Source of the DNA: Neorhizobium huautlense
GTDB taxonomy: Bacteria > Pseudomonadota > Alphaproteobacteria > Rhizobiales > Rhizobiaceae
Length of the DNA: 64,000 nucleotides
Assembly: GCF_030811685.1 (NCBI RefSeq)
Contig: NZ_JAUSRF010000011.1
Location: forward strand, 124,001-188,000
Direction of reading: 5' to 3'
In this document: positions 52,988-62,226 of the stretch, in pieces
Layout: each line of letters opens with the position of its first letter
Numbering within the stretch: the first letter of the stretch is position 1
Program-made: the position numbers and the translations under genes
Notes under the pieces: generated by a model
Seen by the model: the letters and a program-made list of their open reading frames with translations, nothing else
The model's database searches: none
What the model was told of the DNA's origin: nothing

Positions 52988-54250
52988 ATGATTGCAGACC
53001 CCCGACTGTTCTTGACATCGCTATATGAAGCCGCGGTAGAGGCCGCCGATCCATTGAGCAGGATCAGGGACCTTCTGCCACCTCCGCCCGTTGGCGGGCG
53101 TGTGGTCGTCGTCGGCGCCGGAAAGGGCGCAGCACAGATGGCGCGTTCGCTGGAGAGCCTTTGGTCCGGCCCTCTGACAGGTGTGGTGGTTACGCCCTAT
53201 GGTTACGAATGCGAGACGCAGTGCATTGAGGTTATCGGTGCGGCGCATCCAGTCCCGGACCAAGCGGGTCTCGATGCTGCCGAGCGACTGAAAGCAGCAG
53301 TATCGAACCTCTCGAACCAGGATCTCGTGATTGCACTGATCTGCGGCGGAGGTTCGGCACTCCTGCCCGCGCCGCCAGACGGTTTTGCTCTTGCCGACGA
53401 GATTGCCCTGAACGAGCAACTGCTGGTGTCAGGTGCTCCGATCTCAGCGATGAACGGAGTTCGCAAGCATTTCTCGACGATCAAGGGAGGAAGGCTGGCA
53501 GCTTTGACAAAGGCGCGGGTGGTGAGCTTCGTGGTGTCAGACATTCCTGGAGACGACCCGGCGTTGGTGTCGTCTGGCCCGACAATCCCAAATCTCGGTA
53601 GTTATCATGATGCCGCAGAGATTATTGCACGGTATCGGCTGAAGCTCCCGCAACGAATGCTCGATTTTATTGGATCGGACGCCGCTCGCGCACCGAACCC
53701 GGCGGATGCACACTTTGCCGGGCACAGCCACCACCTCGTATCCTCCGCCCGCATTTCGCTCGAAGCGGCGGCAGCATCTGCCCGCGCCTCAGGAGTAACG
53801 CCCGTAGTGCTGTCGGATTGCATCGAGGGCGAAGCGAAAGATGTCGGCCGTGTGCACGCGGCCATCGCACATGAAGTCGCACTGCATAACAGCCCGTTCA
53901 TCCGACCCTGCGTGCTGCTGTCGGGTGGCGAGACGACTGTTACACTTCGATCAAAGGGCGGCAAGGGCGGACGGAACGGAGAGTTCGCACTGTCTCTCGC
54001 GCTTGCGATCGATAATCTCGATGTGTTTGCACTGGCTGCCGATACCGATGGTATAGATGGCTCGGGGGACAACGCTGGCGCATTTTCTGATGGCACCAGC
54101 GTCGCCCGCTTCATCGCGAAGCATGTAAACGGCCATGCCAAGCTTTCGGCTAACGACAGTTATGCCGCCTTTGCGGCCATCAACGATCTTTTTGTCTGCG
54201 GACCGACTGGCGTCAACGTCAATGATTTCAGGGCTATACTTGTTCGATAA
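52988..54250 (+). CDS. Glycerate 2-kinase (MOFRL family)
   Basis: A 420-residue class II glycerate kinase of the TtuD/GckA type, forming 2-phosphoglycerate from D-glycerate and ATP. CGGGSALLPAP, STIKGGRLAAL and the C-terminal MOFRL part with SGGETTVTL, GGRNGEFALSLA and DTDGIDGSGDNAGAF are all present; it ends CGPTGVNVNDFRAI. ATG 52988 has AGGAG nine bases upstream; the frame is open back to 52889 inside garR. It closes the catabolic series by passing carbon to lower glycolysis. A fragment homologous to its 3' end lies at 39.3 kb. Confidence 0.93.
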   Translation: MIADPRLFLTSLYEAAVEAADPLSRIRDLLPPPPVGGRVVVVGAGKGAAQMARSLESLWSGPLTGVVVTPYGYECETQCIEVIGAAHPVPDQAGLDAAERLKAAVSNLSNQDLVIALICGGGSALLPAPPDGFALADEIALNEQLLVSGAPISAMNGVRKHFSTIKGGRLAALTKARVVSFVVSDIPGDDPALVSSGPTIPNLGSYHDAAEIIARYRLKLPQRMLDFIGSDAARAPNPADAHFAGHSHHLVSSARISLEAAAASARASGVTPVVLSDCIEGEAKDVGRVHAAIAHEVALHNSPFIRPCVLLSGGETTVTLRSKGGKGGRNGEFALSLALAIDNLDVFALAADTDGIDGSGDNAGAFSDGTSVARFIAKHVNGHAKLSANDSYAAFAAINDLFVCGPTGVNVNDFRAILVR

Positions 54251-54519
54251 GATCAGAGTTATTGTGGGTCGCTGGTTCGAATCCGCTCAAGATCGAGGCG
54301 TCGGTATTGTCAAAACTGGACAGAATGGATCGCAGAGTTTCGCGAGGTGGCAGCGAAAAGCTTTTCCGGTACTTCTGTTTCAGAAGCGACCATGTGCAAC
54401 CCGCCGCACGTCGCTTCGCTGTTAAGCCCCCTTCAACTGTAGGCGACGAGAGGTTGGCGTTTGACACTTCGGCCTGCCGCTCTGAGGTGGCGCTAGCAGC
54501 GTCCCAGCAAAACCAAAGA

Positions 54520-54918
54520 TCAACCGAATGTCTCCTGCACATGCATGAGGTCAGTGTATTCCCTTACGATCGCGACTTTTGCGTCTCGGATCTTGAAGAA
54601 AAAGAAATACTCGTTTTCATAGATTTTGCCCGACTTTGTGGTTGCTCGCGATCGAGCTTCCGCGGCGACACTGTCGCCCTCGCCGACTATGTTGATGATT
54701 TTCATATCGAGACCGTTGATGTAGGCTGAAAACATGTTGCGGAACATGGCTGCGGCCTCTGCTCTGGTCTTCGTTCCTGCGGACGAGAACAGGTGAGGCT
54801 TGCCGTTAACCCACCATGTTGCGTCCTCGGTCATGGCGTCAATCAGTCCGTCCGCGTTCGACGTTCTGAAATGGTCGCAGAATTCTCTTACGATCTGCTT
54901 GTTATCTTCTATGCTCAT
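54520..54918 (-). CDS. NTF2-like (SnoaL-type) protein
   Basis: A 132-residue single-domain protein with the cone-shaped NTF2 fold: NKQIVREFCDHFRTSNADGL, ATWWVNGKPHLF and KIYENEYFFFFKIRDAKVA. Such proteins are isomerases, dehydratases, or small-molecule binders; no catalytic residues can be named with safety. It has its own start with AACAACA spacing and no strong ribosome binding site. It precedes, on the same strand, nothing but the glycerate kinase 3' end, and lies 135 bp from the NmrA-like gene. Confidence 0.82.
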   Translation of the reverse strand: MSIEDNKQIVREFCDHFRTSNADGLIDAMTEDATWWVNGKPHLFSSAGTKTRAEAAAMFRNMFSAYINGLDMKIINIVGEGDSVAAEARSRATTKSGKIYENEYFFFFKIRDAKVAIVREYTDLMHVQETFG

Positions 54919-55053
54919 TGTTGTTCGTCCACTGTTGAAGGGCTAAGGGGAAATCGAGTGCGGGCTTTGCGTGCCGCCAGAGGCCAGACCGCCCTTGCCC
55001 GGCGTCGGTACCTCACACTATCCTTTTAGGCTTGCTCAAGCCGGTGTGAAGGT

Positions 55054-56007
55054 TCATAGGCTGAACTGCGTCTTGTCGCCGCGCCATCCAGTCGACTTCA
55101 GGAACTGCTCCCACGAGAGCGTCTCCGGATTCAAGCGACGGCTCCATTCCAGGTCGTGTTCCTTCCCGAAGTAGCCGTACTCGACGGCAAACTCGACCAT
55201 GCCGATCAGCTCGTCTACAAGCAGCTCATTGGCGGCGAAACTCGGGAAAAATTTCAGGAGCTCTTCGCGCTTGAAAGCGCTGCGGTACTCGGCTTTGACG
55301 CCTGTGACACGCTGGAATGTATCGACCATCTCGCGCGGAGAAAGGATGTCGCCGACGATCGGGATCGTCTTGCCCTTGAAGGTATGAGGGTCGGCGAGCA
55401 CGGAAAGCACTGCCGGGCCGGTCGCAGTGACTGGATCGACGAAGGGTGCACGAAAATCCTCCGGCAGGTAGATCGGCATGAGCAGTGTGTCGCCGTCCAT
55501 CTGCGGTACATAATATTCCAGCAGGTTGGTATAGAAGAAGGCCAGCGAGACGAACGAATGCGTTATCGGCAGCGTGCGAATGTAGTCGGCGACAAGGGCC
55601 TTGTCGGTGAAGTGCGGGGTGAACTTTTTGCCGCCGGAAATCTTGTCGACATTTTCGAGGGTCGAGAAGACGATGTGACCGACGCCGGCCTCGACAGCTG
55701 CATCTGCCAGCTGTTTGCCGAGCACGAACTCGGCATTATCCTGCGGCAGGAGCTGCGGCGTCATAAGATACGCGCCGTCGGCACCCTTGAAGGCCGTCAC
55801 GAGGTCCTTCTCGTGGCCGAGGCCAAGCGGCGCGACAACGACTTCGGCACCGAGATCCGCTAAGCTGCAGGCCTCGGCAGAGTCACGATTGCGGGTGAGC
55901 GCCCGCACCCGATACTGTTTGCTCTTGAGCAAGGTCATGGCGACACTACGACCCTGCTTGCTGGTGGCGCCAACAACCGCGATCAGCGGCTTTTGTTCGG
56001 TAGGCAT
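55054..56007 (-). CDS. NmrA-like NAD(P)-binding protein
   Basis: A 317-residue atypical SDR. VVGATSKQGRSVAMTLL carries the glycine-rich loop at residues 11-27; VRALTRNRDS binds the NADP phosphate side. The catalytic tyrosine of true SDRs is not evident, as in NmrA and HSCARG, which sense the NADPH/NADP ratio, or in ketoreductase relatives. ATG 56007 has GGGAGCC upstream; a longer frame to 56334 runs across the divergent regulator and is not real. Divergent from the HxlR gene, which probably controls it. Confidence 0.87.
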   Translation of the reverse strand: MPTEQKPLIAVVGATSKQGRSVAMTLLKSKQYRVRALTRNRDSAEACSLADLGAEVVVAPLGLGHEKDLVTAFKGADGAYLMTPQLLPQDNAEFVLGKQLADAAVEAGVGHIVFSTLENVDKISGGKKFTPHFTDKALVADYIRTLPITHSFVSLAFFYTNLLEYYVPQMDGDTLLMPIYLPEDFRAPFVDPVTATGPAVLSVLADPHTFKGKTIPIVGDILSPREMVDTFQRVTGVKAEYRSAFKREELLKFFPSFAANELLVDELIGMVEFAVEYGYFGKEHDLEWSRRLNPETLSWEQFLKSTGWRGDKTQFSL

Positions 56008-56097
56008 TGGAATTGGCTCCCTATTTTTGATGCGTGGATGGAAACGCGGCGCACGAGGTAGCGCGCCTTCTTTCCATGCAACCCAAGTAAGGATACG

Positions 56098-56562
56098 ATG
56101 ACTGTTGGTGAAGTACGTACAAAGAGAGCATGTAGTATCATGAATGATAGTACCCCTTTGAAACGCAAGCGCCGGACGGCTCACCGGACCGGCTGCGCCG
56201 TTGAGGCGACAATCTCTGTCATCGGCGGAGTGTGGAAACCAGTGATCCTCTTCCATCTGCTCGACGGAAAATTGCGCTTCAATGCCATTTGCCGACTGAC
56301 ACCGGCGGCGACGCCGAGAATGATCACACTCCAACTCAGAGAATTGGAGGCCGATGGCGTCATCAGCCGGATCATTTACCCCGAAGTGCCACCAAAGGTG
56401 GAATATGAACTCACCGAGTTGGGGCGATCACTGGCTCCGGTACTTGTCAGTATGTGCGAGTGGGGGGCGAAACTGCAGGAACTCAGCGGGCTCCCGGTCG
56501 ATACGGGTGCATGTAGAAGCACGCTGAGGCAGGAGGCAGCTCTTCACGAAAAGACCGCGTAG
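56098..56562 (+). CDS. HxlR-family transcriptional regulator
   Basis: A 154-residue winged-helix regulator. GCAVEATISVIGGVWKPVI, LRFNAICRLTPAATPRM and the wing EVPPKVEYELTELG are the HxlR signature; Cys near the N-terminus may sense electrophiles or oxidants as in YodB and HypR. ATG 56098 has AAGGA upstream. A shorter start at ATG 56140 lies within a palindrome and has no good site. It is divergent from the NmrA-like gene, the usual target arrangement for this family. Confidence 0.88.
   Translation: MTVGEVRTKRACSIMNDSTPLKRKRRTAHRTGCAVEATISVIGGVWKPVILFHLLDGKLRFNAICRLTPAATPRMITLQLRELEADGVISRIIYPEVPPKVEYELTELGRSLAPVLVSMCEWGAKLQELSGLPVDTGACRSTLRQEAALHEKTA
56132..56153. promoter_or_regulatory. 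Palindrome near the HxlR start, possible operator
   Basis: GTAGTATCAT (56132-56141) and ATGATAGTAC (56144-56153) match as an inverted repeat at nine of ten positions. HxlR proteins bind such 8-10 base half-sites. It falls just inside the coding frame if translation begins at 56098. Confidence 0.4.
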
Positions 56563-56954
56563 CTGCCGTCTAAAGTGTTCTGAGTGTTGTTCTTTCAAAG
56601 TCAGGAGGTCTGGCCGACTAAGACCTTACCTTGGGTTCAGCGCGAACGATGATGGTTACGTAAGAAATCCAGAGCGGCGATGCGGATAGATATTTCGTCC
56701 CTTTAGTCCGTCGATGTCCTCGGTGATGACCGAGGTGATGACCGATTTTCTTTTTTGCGCGCTTGGCCGATACGTTGGCAGAAACGGAGGCTCAAGATTG
56801 CAAAAGCCTCGCATGTGTTAGTGATTTGTGTTTGACAGAGCCTGCTCTGCAGGGAGAGGCCCAATCGCGGTCGCTGGCGAGAATTCAAAAGTTTAGCCAT
56901 CCGACAGTCTACAACGACCGGCAATTTTGCCTTTTGCCCTTGCGGTGAACTCGC
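56563..56954. other. Intergenic stretch with a tandem 12-mer and hairpin
   Basis: No supported gene. GGTGATGACCGA occurs twice in a row (56722-56733, 56734-56745), and CCTCGGT/ACCGAGG (56718-56735) forms a seven-pair hairpin followed within 15 bases by a T-rich run, possibly a terminator for the HxlR gene. Short frames on both strands look random. Confidence 0.5.
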
Positions 56955-57896
56955 CTAGCGATTTCTTGATCCTCTCCTTTCTGTCAGGATATTCTCAAGC
57001 CCTTGGTCCCAGTAGGGTTGAGGCCCAAATCGATTGACAAGCCAGTCGATGAATACTCTCACTTTCGGTGCCAGTTCGCGAGAACTTGGATATAGCGCCC
57101 AAAGCGTCTGCGTTGAGATAAGCGGATATTCGGAAAGGACTGGCACGAGGGCGCCAGATCGCAGTTCATCCGATGCGCACCAAGTGGCCATTAGGGCGAT
57201 GCCAAGCCCGGCAGAAGCCGCGTCGCGCACCGCGGTGCCGTCATTGATGCGCAGGCTTGAAGTAACACGACGCTCGATTACTTCCCCGTTTTTTCCTCGA
57301 AACGTCCACAGATCCAATGTGCCGACGACGAGGCAGGTATGTTCCGCTAGGTCGTCAGGCGTGCTCGGCCGCCCGCGTTGCTCGAGATAATCGGGTGACG
57401 CGACCAGCACCCGATTGTCCGGTGCAAGCCGCCGCGCGACGAAGGACGAGTCGCTGAGCTCGGTATAACGAACAGCCACATCGAAGGCGCCCTCGACCAG
57501 ATCAACGATGCTGTCCGAGATGCGCAAATCAAGCGCCAGATCAGGATATCGCCCACAGAAATCAGGCAGGCCCGGTACGATGTGCATTCGTGCGAACGAG
57601 GCGGGAGCCGCTACTCGCAATGTGCCGCGCGGCGCGGCCTGCTCTCGCCCAAGTGCTGCTCGTGCGGCTTCCGCTGCGAACACCAAATGTTCCGCATGCG
57701 GCAGGAAAGCGAGACCGTCCTCCGTCAGCGTCGCTTGCCGCGTCGTGCGATGAAGAAGTCTGGCGCTGAGCTGCCGCTCGAGAGTGGCCAGTTTGGCACT
57801 CGCTCCCGCCGGTGTGAGACCCAGGTCTCGGGCTGCGGCACTGATGCTGTGCAACTGGGAGATACGCACAAAGAGTCTCAAATCGTCGACGTCCAT
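56955..57896 (-). CDS. LysR-family transcriptional regulator
   Basis: A 313-residue LTTR. The N-terminal winged helix is DLRLFVRISQLHSISAAARD with LTPAGASAKLATLER as recognition region; the effector domain follows with LRVAAPASFARMHIVPGLPD and DLVEGAFDVAVRYTELSDSS. This is the CrgA/DhcR-like subgroup often beside oxidoreductases. It is divergent from the LLM flavin oxidoreductase gene across 141 bp and is probably its regulator. The start codon is well supported by family alignment (MDVDDL). Confidence 0.93.
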   Translation of the reverse strand: MDVDDLRLFVRISQLHSISAAARDLGLTPAGASAKLATLERQLSARLLHRTTRQATLTEDGLAFLPHAEHLVFAAEAARAALGREQAAPRGTLRVAAPASFARMHIVPGLPDFCGRYPDLALDLRISDSIVDLVEGAFDVAVRYTELSDSSFVARRLAPDNRVLVASPDYLEQRGRPSTPDDLAEHTCLVVGTLDLWTFRGKNGEVIERRVTSSLRINDGTAVRDAASAGLGIALMATWCASDELRSGALVPVLSEYPLISTQTLWALYPSSRELAPKVRVFIDWLVNRFGPQPYWDQGLENILTERRGSRNR

Positions 57897-58037
57897 GAGG
57901 CGACTTTCAAAGATTATTTGAAACTGATCCTAATTCGGGGCCGCTACTGAAGGCAATCGCGATAACTCAAATAGGAGCCATCAAGACGGCGCCATGGTTG
58001 GTGAGCCCGTCAAAGCCAATTCTGAAGGGATATCGCC

Positions 58038-59027
58038 ATGACCATCATCCCATCACCGGCCGCAAGGGTCGGTCCAAGCCCTTTCGGCCGTGGCTATGCT
58101 TCCATGTTCGCGCCGGAGCAGTTGACGATCGGCGTCTATTTCCCAATCGAGTCTTTCGAAGGACCCGAGCCGGCGATGCACGACCAGATCGAACTCGCCC
58201 AGCAAGCCGAGCGTCTCGGCTTTGCCGCGCTGTGGGCGCGGGATGTGCCGCTGAACGACCCGACCTTCGGCGATCTGGGCCAGATTTACGATCCTTTTGT
58301 CTGGCTTGCGACGATCGCGGCGAGAACGTCGACCATCGCGCTTGCTACGGGCGCAGTCATCCTGCCGCTTCATCACCCGATCGATGTCGCCAAGGCAGCG
58401 GCATCGCTTGATCGCTTATCCGGCGGACGTTTCGTGTTTGGCGTGGCTTCAGGCGACCGCCCGGTCGAGTATCCAGCATACCGCCGGGATGCCGACCTGC
58501 GCGGTGAACTCTTCCGTGACGCGTTCGACTATGTCGAGGCGTTGCTGACGAAGCGTTTTCCCGTCCACGCGTCGGCGCATTATGGCAGGCTTACGGGCGG
58601 CGGCGACCTCATGCCCAAACCGTTCTCGCCCCGGCTGCCCATTCTCGTCACCGGCCAGAGCCAGCAATCGTTGGAGTGGATCGCGCAACGTAGTGATGGC
58701 TGGCTCACTTATCCGCGGGACATCGGGCAGCAAGCGCAGGTCGCCAAACGCTGGCGCGAAGCACTTGATCACGCCGGAGCAGAATTCAAACCGATTGCGC
58801 AATCGCTTTATGTCGATCTGGCCGCAGATCCGGATGCGCCGCCCCGCTCCATCCATCTCGGATACCGGGTAGGGCTACGGCGGCTGGCCGACCTCTTGGA
58901 CGCCCTGCGCTCCCATGGGATCAACCACGTCGCACTGAACCTCAAGTTCAGCAAGAGACCTGTCGCCGATGTTCTCGATGAGATCGGAACTGAAGTCATT
59001 CCGCATTTCAGGATCGGTCCGACATGA
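58038..59027 (+). CDS. LLM-class flavin-dependent oxidoreductase
   Basis: A 329-residue luciferase-like monooxygenase. LTIGVYFPIESFEGPEP opens the barrel; RLGFAALWARDVPL, ATGAVILPLHHPIDVAKAAA and RFVFGVASGDRPVEYPA are the usual flavin-side motifs. Bacterial members use reduced FMN from a separate reductase; the substrate is unknown. It heads a same-strand cluster of redox genes opposite the LysR regulator. A stretch of about 20 residues before LTIGVYF is variable, so the true start could be slightly later. Confidence 0.9.
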   Translation: MTIIPSPAARVGPSPFGRGYASMFAPEQLTIGVYFPIESFEGPEPAMHDQIELAQQAERLGFAALWARDVPLNDPTFGDLGQIYDPFVWLATIAARTSTIALATGAVILPLHHPIDVAKAAASLDRLSGGRFVFGVASGDRPVEYPAYRRDADLRGELFRDAFDYVEALLTKRFPVHASAHYGRLTGGGDLMPKPFSPRLPILVTGQSQQSLEWIAQRSDGWLTYPRDIGQQAQVAKRWREALDHAGAEFKPIAQSLYVDLAADPDAPPRSIHLGYRVGLRRLADLLDALRSHGINHVALNLKFSKRPVADVLDEIGTEVIPHFRIGPT

Positions 59028-59183
59028 GGCGCAAAGCCGCTGCCAATGATGACATGTGCAGTCCTGGCATCCTCATGCACACAGCATCCCGACATCGCAT
59101 CAGGCAGGAAGCTGCCTCTGCTCCGTAATTCAACACACAAACCGGGCGCAGATCGCGCGGTATCACGTCAAAAGGAAAGCGTT

Positions 59184-59459
59184 ATGACCGTAACAACTCG
59201 AACGGCGATTGCCGCCGCCATTTTACTTGCCGGTCTGGCCGTCCAGACGGCACTCGCCACGAAGGCACGAGCACTCGAACCAATTCCGGGCAGCATAACG
59301 TTTCAGGGACAGCCAACAACGAAGCTGTTGAAGTCTCCCGTAGGAAGTACGTTTGCTCACCGGTTTTATGCCGACGGAGCACATTACGAGGAAACCTACA
59401 AAATCAGGGAGGACCGCTCGCTGGAGCTCGTTCGCCGCCAGAGATTGAGCAATCGCTAA
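59184..59459 (+). CDS. Small secreted protein of unknown function
   Basis: A 91-residue protein. TRTAIAAAILLAGLAVQTAL is a Sec signal peptide with probable cleavage after the Ala run near residue 29; the mature part is about 60 residues with TFAHRFYADGAHYEETYKI. AGGAAAG precedes ATG 59184; the frame is open back to 59046 but without coding character. Located between redox genes of one strand. I do not recognise the family. Confidence 0.7.
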   Translation: MTVTTRTAIAAAILLAGLAVQTALATKARALEPIPGSITFQGQPTTKLLKSPVGSTFAHRFYADGAHYEETYKIREDRSLELVRRQRLSNR

Positions 59460-59580
59460 GAGGGCGCCAAGGCGACGAGCCGACTTCCAGCCCTTCGGAA
59501 ATCACAGGAAAAACACCGGTGAATTTCGTCAATGAGCTTCAACAGCCACGATATGCCGTTTAACAAAGTGAGGATTTGCA

Positions 59581-60567
59581 ATGAAAGCGATGACACTCAA
59601 CTCCTTTGGTGGTCCGGACGCCTTTGAGCTTTCCGACGTGCCGAAGCCGGTTCCTCAGGTGGGACAGGTTCTGGTGCGGGTCCATGCCACATCGATCAAC
59701 CCCCTGGACTACCAGGTTCGGCGAGGTGACTATCGCGACCTGGTGCCGTTGCCGGCGATTACCGGTCATGACGTTTCCGGCGTAGTCGAAGCCATCGGTC
59801 CCGGGGTAACCAGATTCTCTCCCGGAGACGAAGTCTGGTACACGCCGCAAATATTCGACGGGCCGGGCAGTTATGCCGAATACCATGTCGCAGACCAGAA
59901 TATCATTGGAAGAAAGCCCAGCGCACTCAGCCATCTGGAAGCAGCCAGCCTGAGCCTGGTCGGCGGAACAGCGTGGGAAGCCCTTGTCTCGCGTGCTGCC
60001 CTCAGGGTGGGAGAAAGCATCCTGATCCATGGTGGCGCGGGAGGGGTAGGGCATGTGGCTATCCAGATCGCGAAAGCAATCGGTGCGAAGGTCTTCACGA
60101 CCGTGCGCGAAGAAAACTTCGAGTTTGCGCGAAGTGTCGGGGCGGATGTCGTCATTGACTACAGGAAAGAAGATTATGTCGACGCCATCATGCGGGAAAC
60201 CGGAGGCCTCGGAGTAGACGTCGTGTTCGACACCCTCGGCGGCGACACTCTGTCCCAAAGCCCGAAGGTGCTCGCGCAACTTGGACGCGTCGTCTCGATC
60301 GTGGACATTGCACAGCCGCAGAACCTCATTGAGGCATGGGGCAAGAACGCGAGCTACCATTTCGTCTTCACGAGGCAGAACCAAGGCAAGCTCGATGAGC
60401 TGAGCACGCTGGTGGAACGCGGTCAGTTACGGCCGCATGTGGGCGCCGTCTATTCGCTCGCCGACCTTCCGCTTGCCCATGCGCTGCTCGAGAAACCCAA
60501 CAACGGCCTGCGTGGCAAGATCGCGATTGCCGTTGACCCGTCGGCCGCCACAAAGGTGCAACCATGA
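59581..60567 (+). CDS. Zinc-independent MDR-family quinone oxidoreductase
   Basis: A 328-residue medium-chain reductase of the quinone oxidoreductase type. Catalytic-domain start [48 protein letters not shown], then the NADPH-binding loop [18 protein letters not shown] with [13 protein letters not shown]. The zinc-ligand cysteines of alcohol dehydrogenases are absent. It should reduce quinones or conjugated enones with NADPH. The next gene overlaps its stop by four bases. Confidence 0.9.
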   Translation: MKAMTLNSFGGPDAFELSDVPKPVPQVGQVLVRVHATSINPLDYQVRRGDYRDLVPLPAITGHDVSGVVEAIGPGVTRFSPGDEVWYTPQIFDGPGSYAEYHVADQNIIGRKPSALSHLEAASLSLVGGTAWEALVSRAALRVGESILIHGGAGGVGHVAIQIAKAIGAKVFTTVREENFEFARSVGADVVIDYRKEDYVDAIMRETGGLGVDVVFDTLGGDTLSQSPKVLAQLGRVVSIVDIAQPQNLIEAWGKNASYHFVFTRQNQGKLDELSTLVERGQLRPHVGAVYSLADLPLAHALLEKPNNGLRGKIAIAVDPSAATKVQP

Positions 60568-60893
60568 TTTATGAGATCGCCAAACTGCCTGTCCACAGGG
60601 ACAAAATCAGAGAGTTCCGGCAGGCATTCGAGGACGTTGTTCCTCTGCTCAAGCGTGCGCAGGGGTACCTCGGTCATGTTCTGGCTCAGGGGATCGAAAC
60701 GCCTGAAGTTTTCAACCTGATCGTGCGATGGCGCTCGCTTGAGGATCACACTCCAGGCTTTGAAGCGAGCAAAGACCATGAGGATTTCATGCGGGGTATC
60801 GAGGAATACTTCTCGAAGGAACCAACAGTCTATCATCTCGAGGGCGGCGCCTTTGCCGCAAACGAACATGAAAATGGGGATGCTGCTGGTTAA
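60564..60893 (+). CDS. Antibiotic-biosynthesis-monooxygenase-fold protein
   Basis: A 109-residue ferredoxin-like (ABM fold) protein: [58 protein letters not shown] and a final YHLEGGAFA. Small ABM proteins include quinol monooxygenases such as YgiN. Its four-base overlap with the quinone oxidoreductase suggests the two act on the same quinone or aromatic substrate. Confidence 0.85.
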   Translation: MIYEIAKLPVHRDKIREFRQAFEDVVPLLKRAQGYLGHVLAQGIETPEVFNLIVRWRSLEDHTPGFEASKDHEDFMRGIEEYFSKEPTVYHLEGGAFAANEHENGDAAG

Positions 60894-61031
60894 CACGAGC
60901 AGCCTCTGCCATGCCGGCAACAAAACATGTTCCGGAGAAGCGCAAGGAAGGGGCAGTCAGCTCCTCCCGGTGCTCGCGCGAACGCAGAAAGACAAACGAG
61001 TGGCGTCCAAGACGCAGAAATGGAGACACGC

Positions 61032-62051
61032 ATGAAAGCCATCGGATACAAGATACCTTCGCCGATTTCCGACCGGGATTCGCTCGTCGATATCGAACTG
61101 CCAAAGCCGCAGGCCGAAGGCCGGGATATACTCGTCCAGGTGAAAGCGATCTCGGTCAATCCCGTCGACTACAAGGTTCGCCGCAGCGCCTCGCCGGCCG
61201 ACGGTGACAAATGGAAAGTCATCGGTTGGGACGCGACAGGCATCGTCGCTGCGGTCGGCGACGAAGTCACCGGTTTCAAAGTGGGAGACGAGGTCTGGTA
61301 TGCGGGGTCTATCACCCGTCCGGGGGCAAACGCCGAATTCCATCTGGTCGATGAGCGTATCGTCGGCAAGAAGCCGTCCAAGCTAAACTGGGCCGAAGCA
61401 GCGGCGCTGCCGCTGACATCGTTGACGGCTTGGGAGGCCTTCTTCGATCGTCTGGATGTGATGAAGCCGGTTCCAGGCGCAGCGCCCTCGGTCCTCATCA
61501 TCGGCGGTGCCGGCGGAGTGGGATCGATCGCCATCCAGATCGCCCGGCAGTTCACCGACCTTGCCGTCATTGCCACGGCTTCGCGTCCGGAAACGCAAGA
61601 ATTCGTCAGGTCGCTCGGTGCGCATCATGTCGTTGATCACTCGAAGCCGCTTGCCAGCCAGATAGCGGCACTGGACATCGGTGCTCCGGCGTTCGTTTTC
61701 TCCACGACCCAGACCGCGCAGCATGTCGATGACATTGTCGAACTGATTGCGCCGCAGGGCCGTTTCTGCCTCATCGATGATCCATCGGGGTTTGACATCA
61801 TGGCATTCAAGCGCAAAGCCGTATCGATCCACCATGAGCTCATGTTCACGCGCGCCATCTATGGCACTCCGGACATGGACGAGCAGGCACGCATCCTGAA
61901 CGAGATATCGGCCGCCGTTGACGATGGAAGGATTGGCACAACCGCCACGAACAACTTTGGTGAGATCAATGCGGCAAACCTGAAGAGGGCTCACGCGCAG
62001 CTCGAAAGCGGATCAACGATCGGCAAGGTTGTGCTTGAAGGCTTCGCCTGA
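61032..62051 (+). CDS. MDR-family alcohol dehydrogenase/quinone reductase (ZADH group)
   Basis: A 339-residue enzyme of the zinc-binding-ADH-annotated quinone reductase group. MKAIGYKIPSPISDRDSLVD is the typical start; SVNPVDYKVRRSA, GWDATGIVAAVGDEVTGFK, then IIGGAGGVGSIAIQIARQ and EFVRSLGAHHVVDHSK. No zinc-ligand cysteines are seen. ATG 61032 has GGAG six bases upstream. It follows the ABM-fold gene by 138 bp and is followed by a hairpin that ends the cluster. Confidence 0.9.
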   Translation: MKAIGYKIPSPISDRDSLVDIELPKPQAEGRDILVQVKAISVNPVDYKVRRSASPADGDKWKVIGWDATGIVAAVGDEVTGFKVGDEVWYAGSITRPGANAEFHLVDERIVGKKPSKLNWAEAAALPLTSLTAWEAFFDRLDVMKPVPGAAPSVLIIGGAGGVGSIAIQIARQFTDLAVIATASRPETQEFVRSLGAHHVVDHSKPLASQIAALDIGAPAFVFSTTQTAQHVDDIVELIAPQGRFCLIDDPSGFDIMAFKRKAVSIHHELMFTRAIYGTPDMDEQARILNEISAAVDDGRIGTTATNNFGEINAANLKRAHAQLESGSTIGKVVLEGFA

Positions 62052-62076
62052 TCAGACGTCTGGGCTCGATCAGTGG

Positions 62077-62105
62077 TCCGGCGGGCAGAATAGTCGCCCG
62101 CCGGA
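62077..62105 (+). terminator. Strong hairpin after the redox cluster
   Basis: TCCGGCGGGC (62077-62086) and GCCCGCCGGA (62096-62105) pair perfectly around nine bases, 26 bp after the dehydrogenase stop. No clear T-run follows. Confidence 0.65.
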
Positions 62106-62226
62106 GCATCTGGTGTCTCAAAGTCAAAGGTGAAGCATGATGACATTATCCGGGTTTCAGATTGCGGAGGGCGCGGTCATCATTTCTGGGGGCTTTAGGC
62201 TCGGCGACCTCGCGCAACCTGGGGCA

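Noticed and set aside
54234..54542. A 102-codon minus-strand frame between glycerate kinase and the NTF2-like gene
   Set aside because: It overlaps both neighbours, has no start signal and shows no motif.
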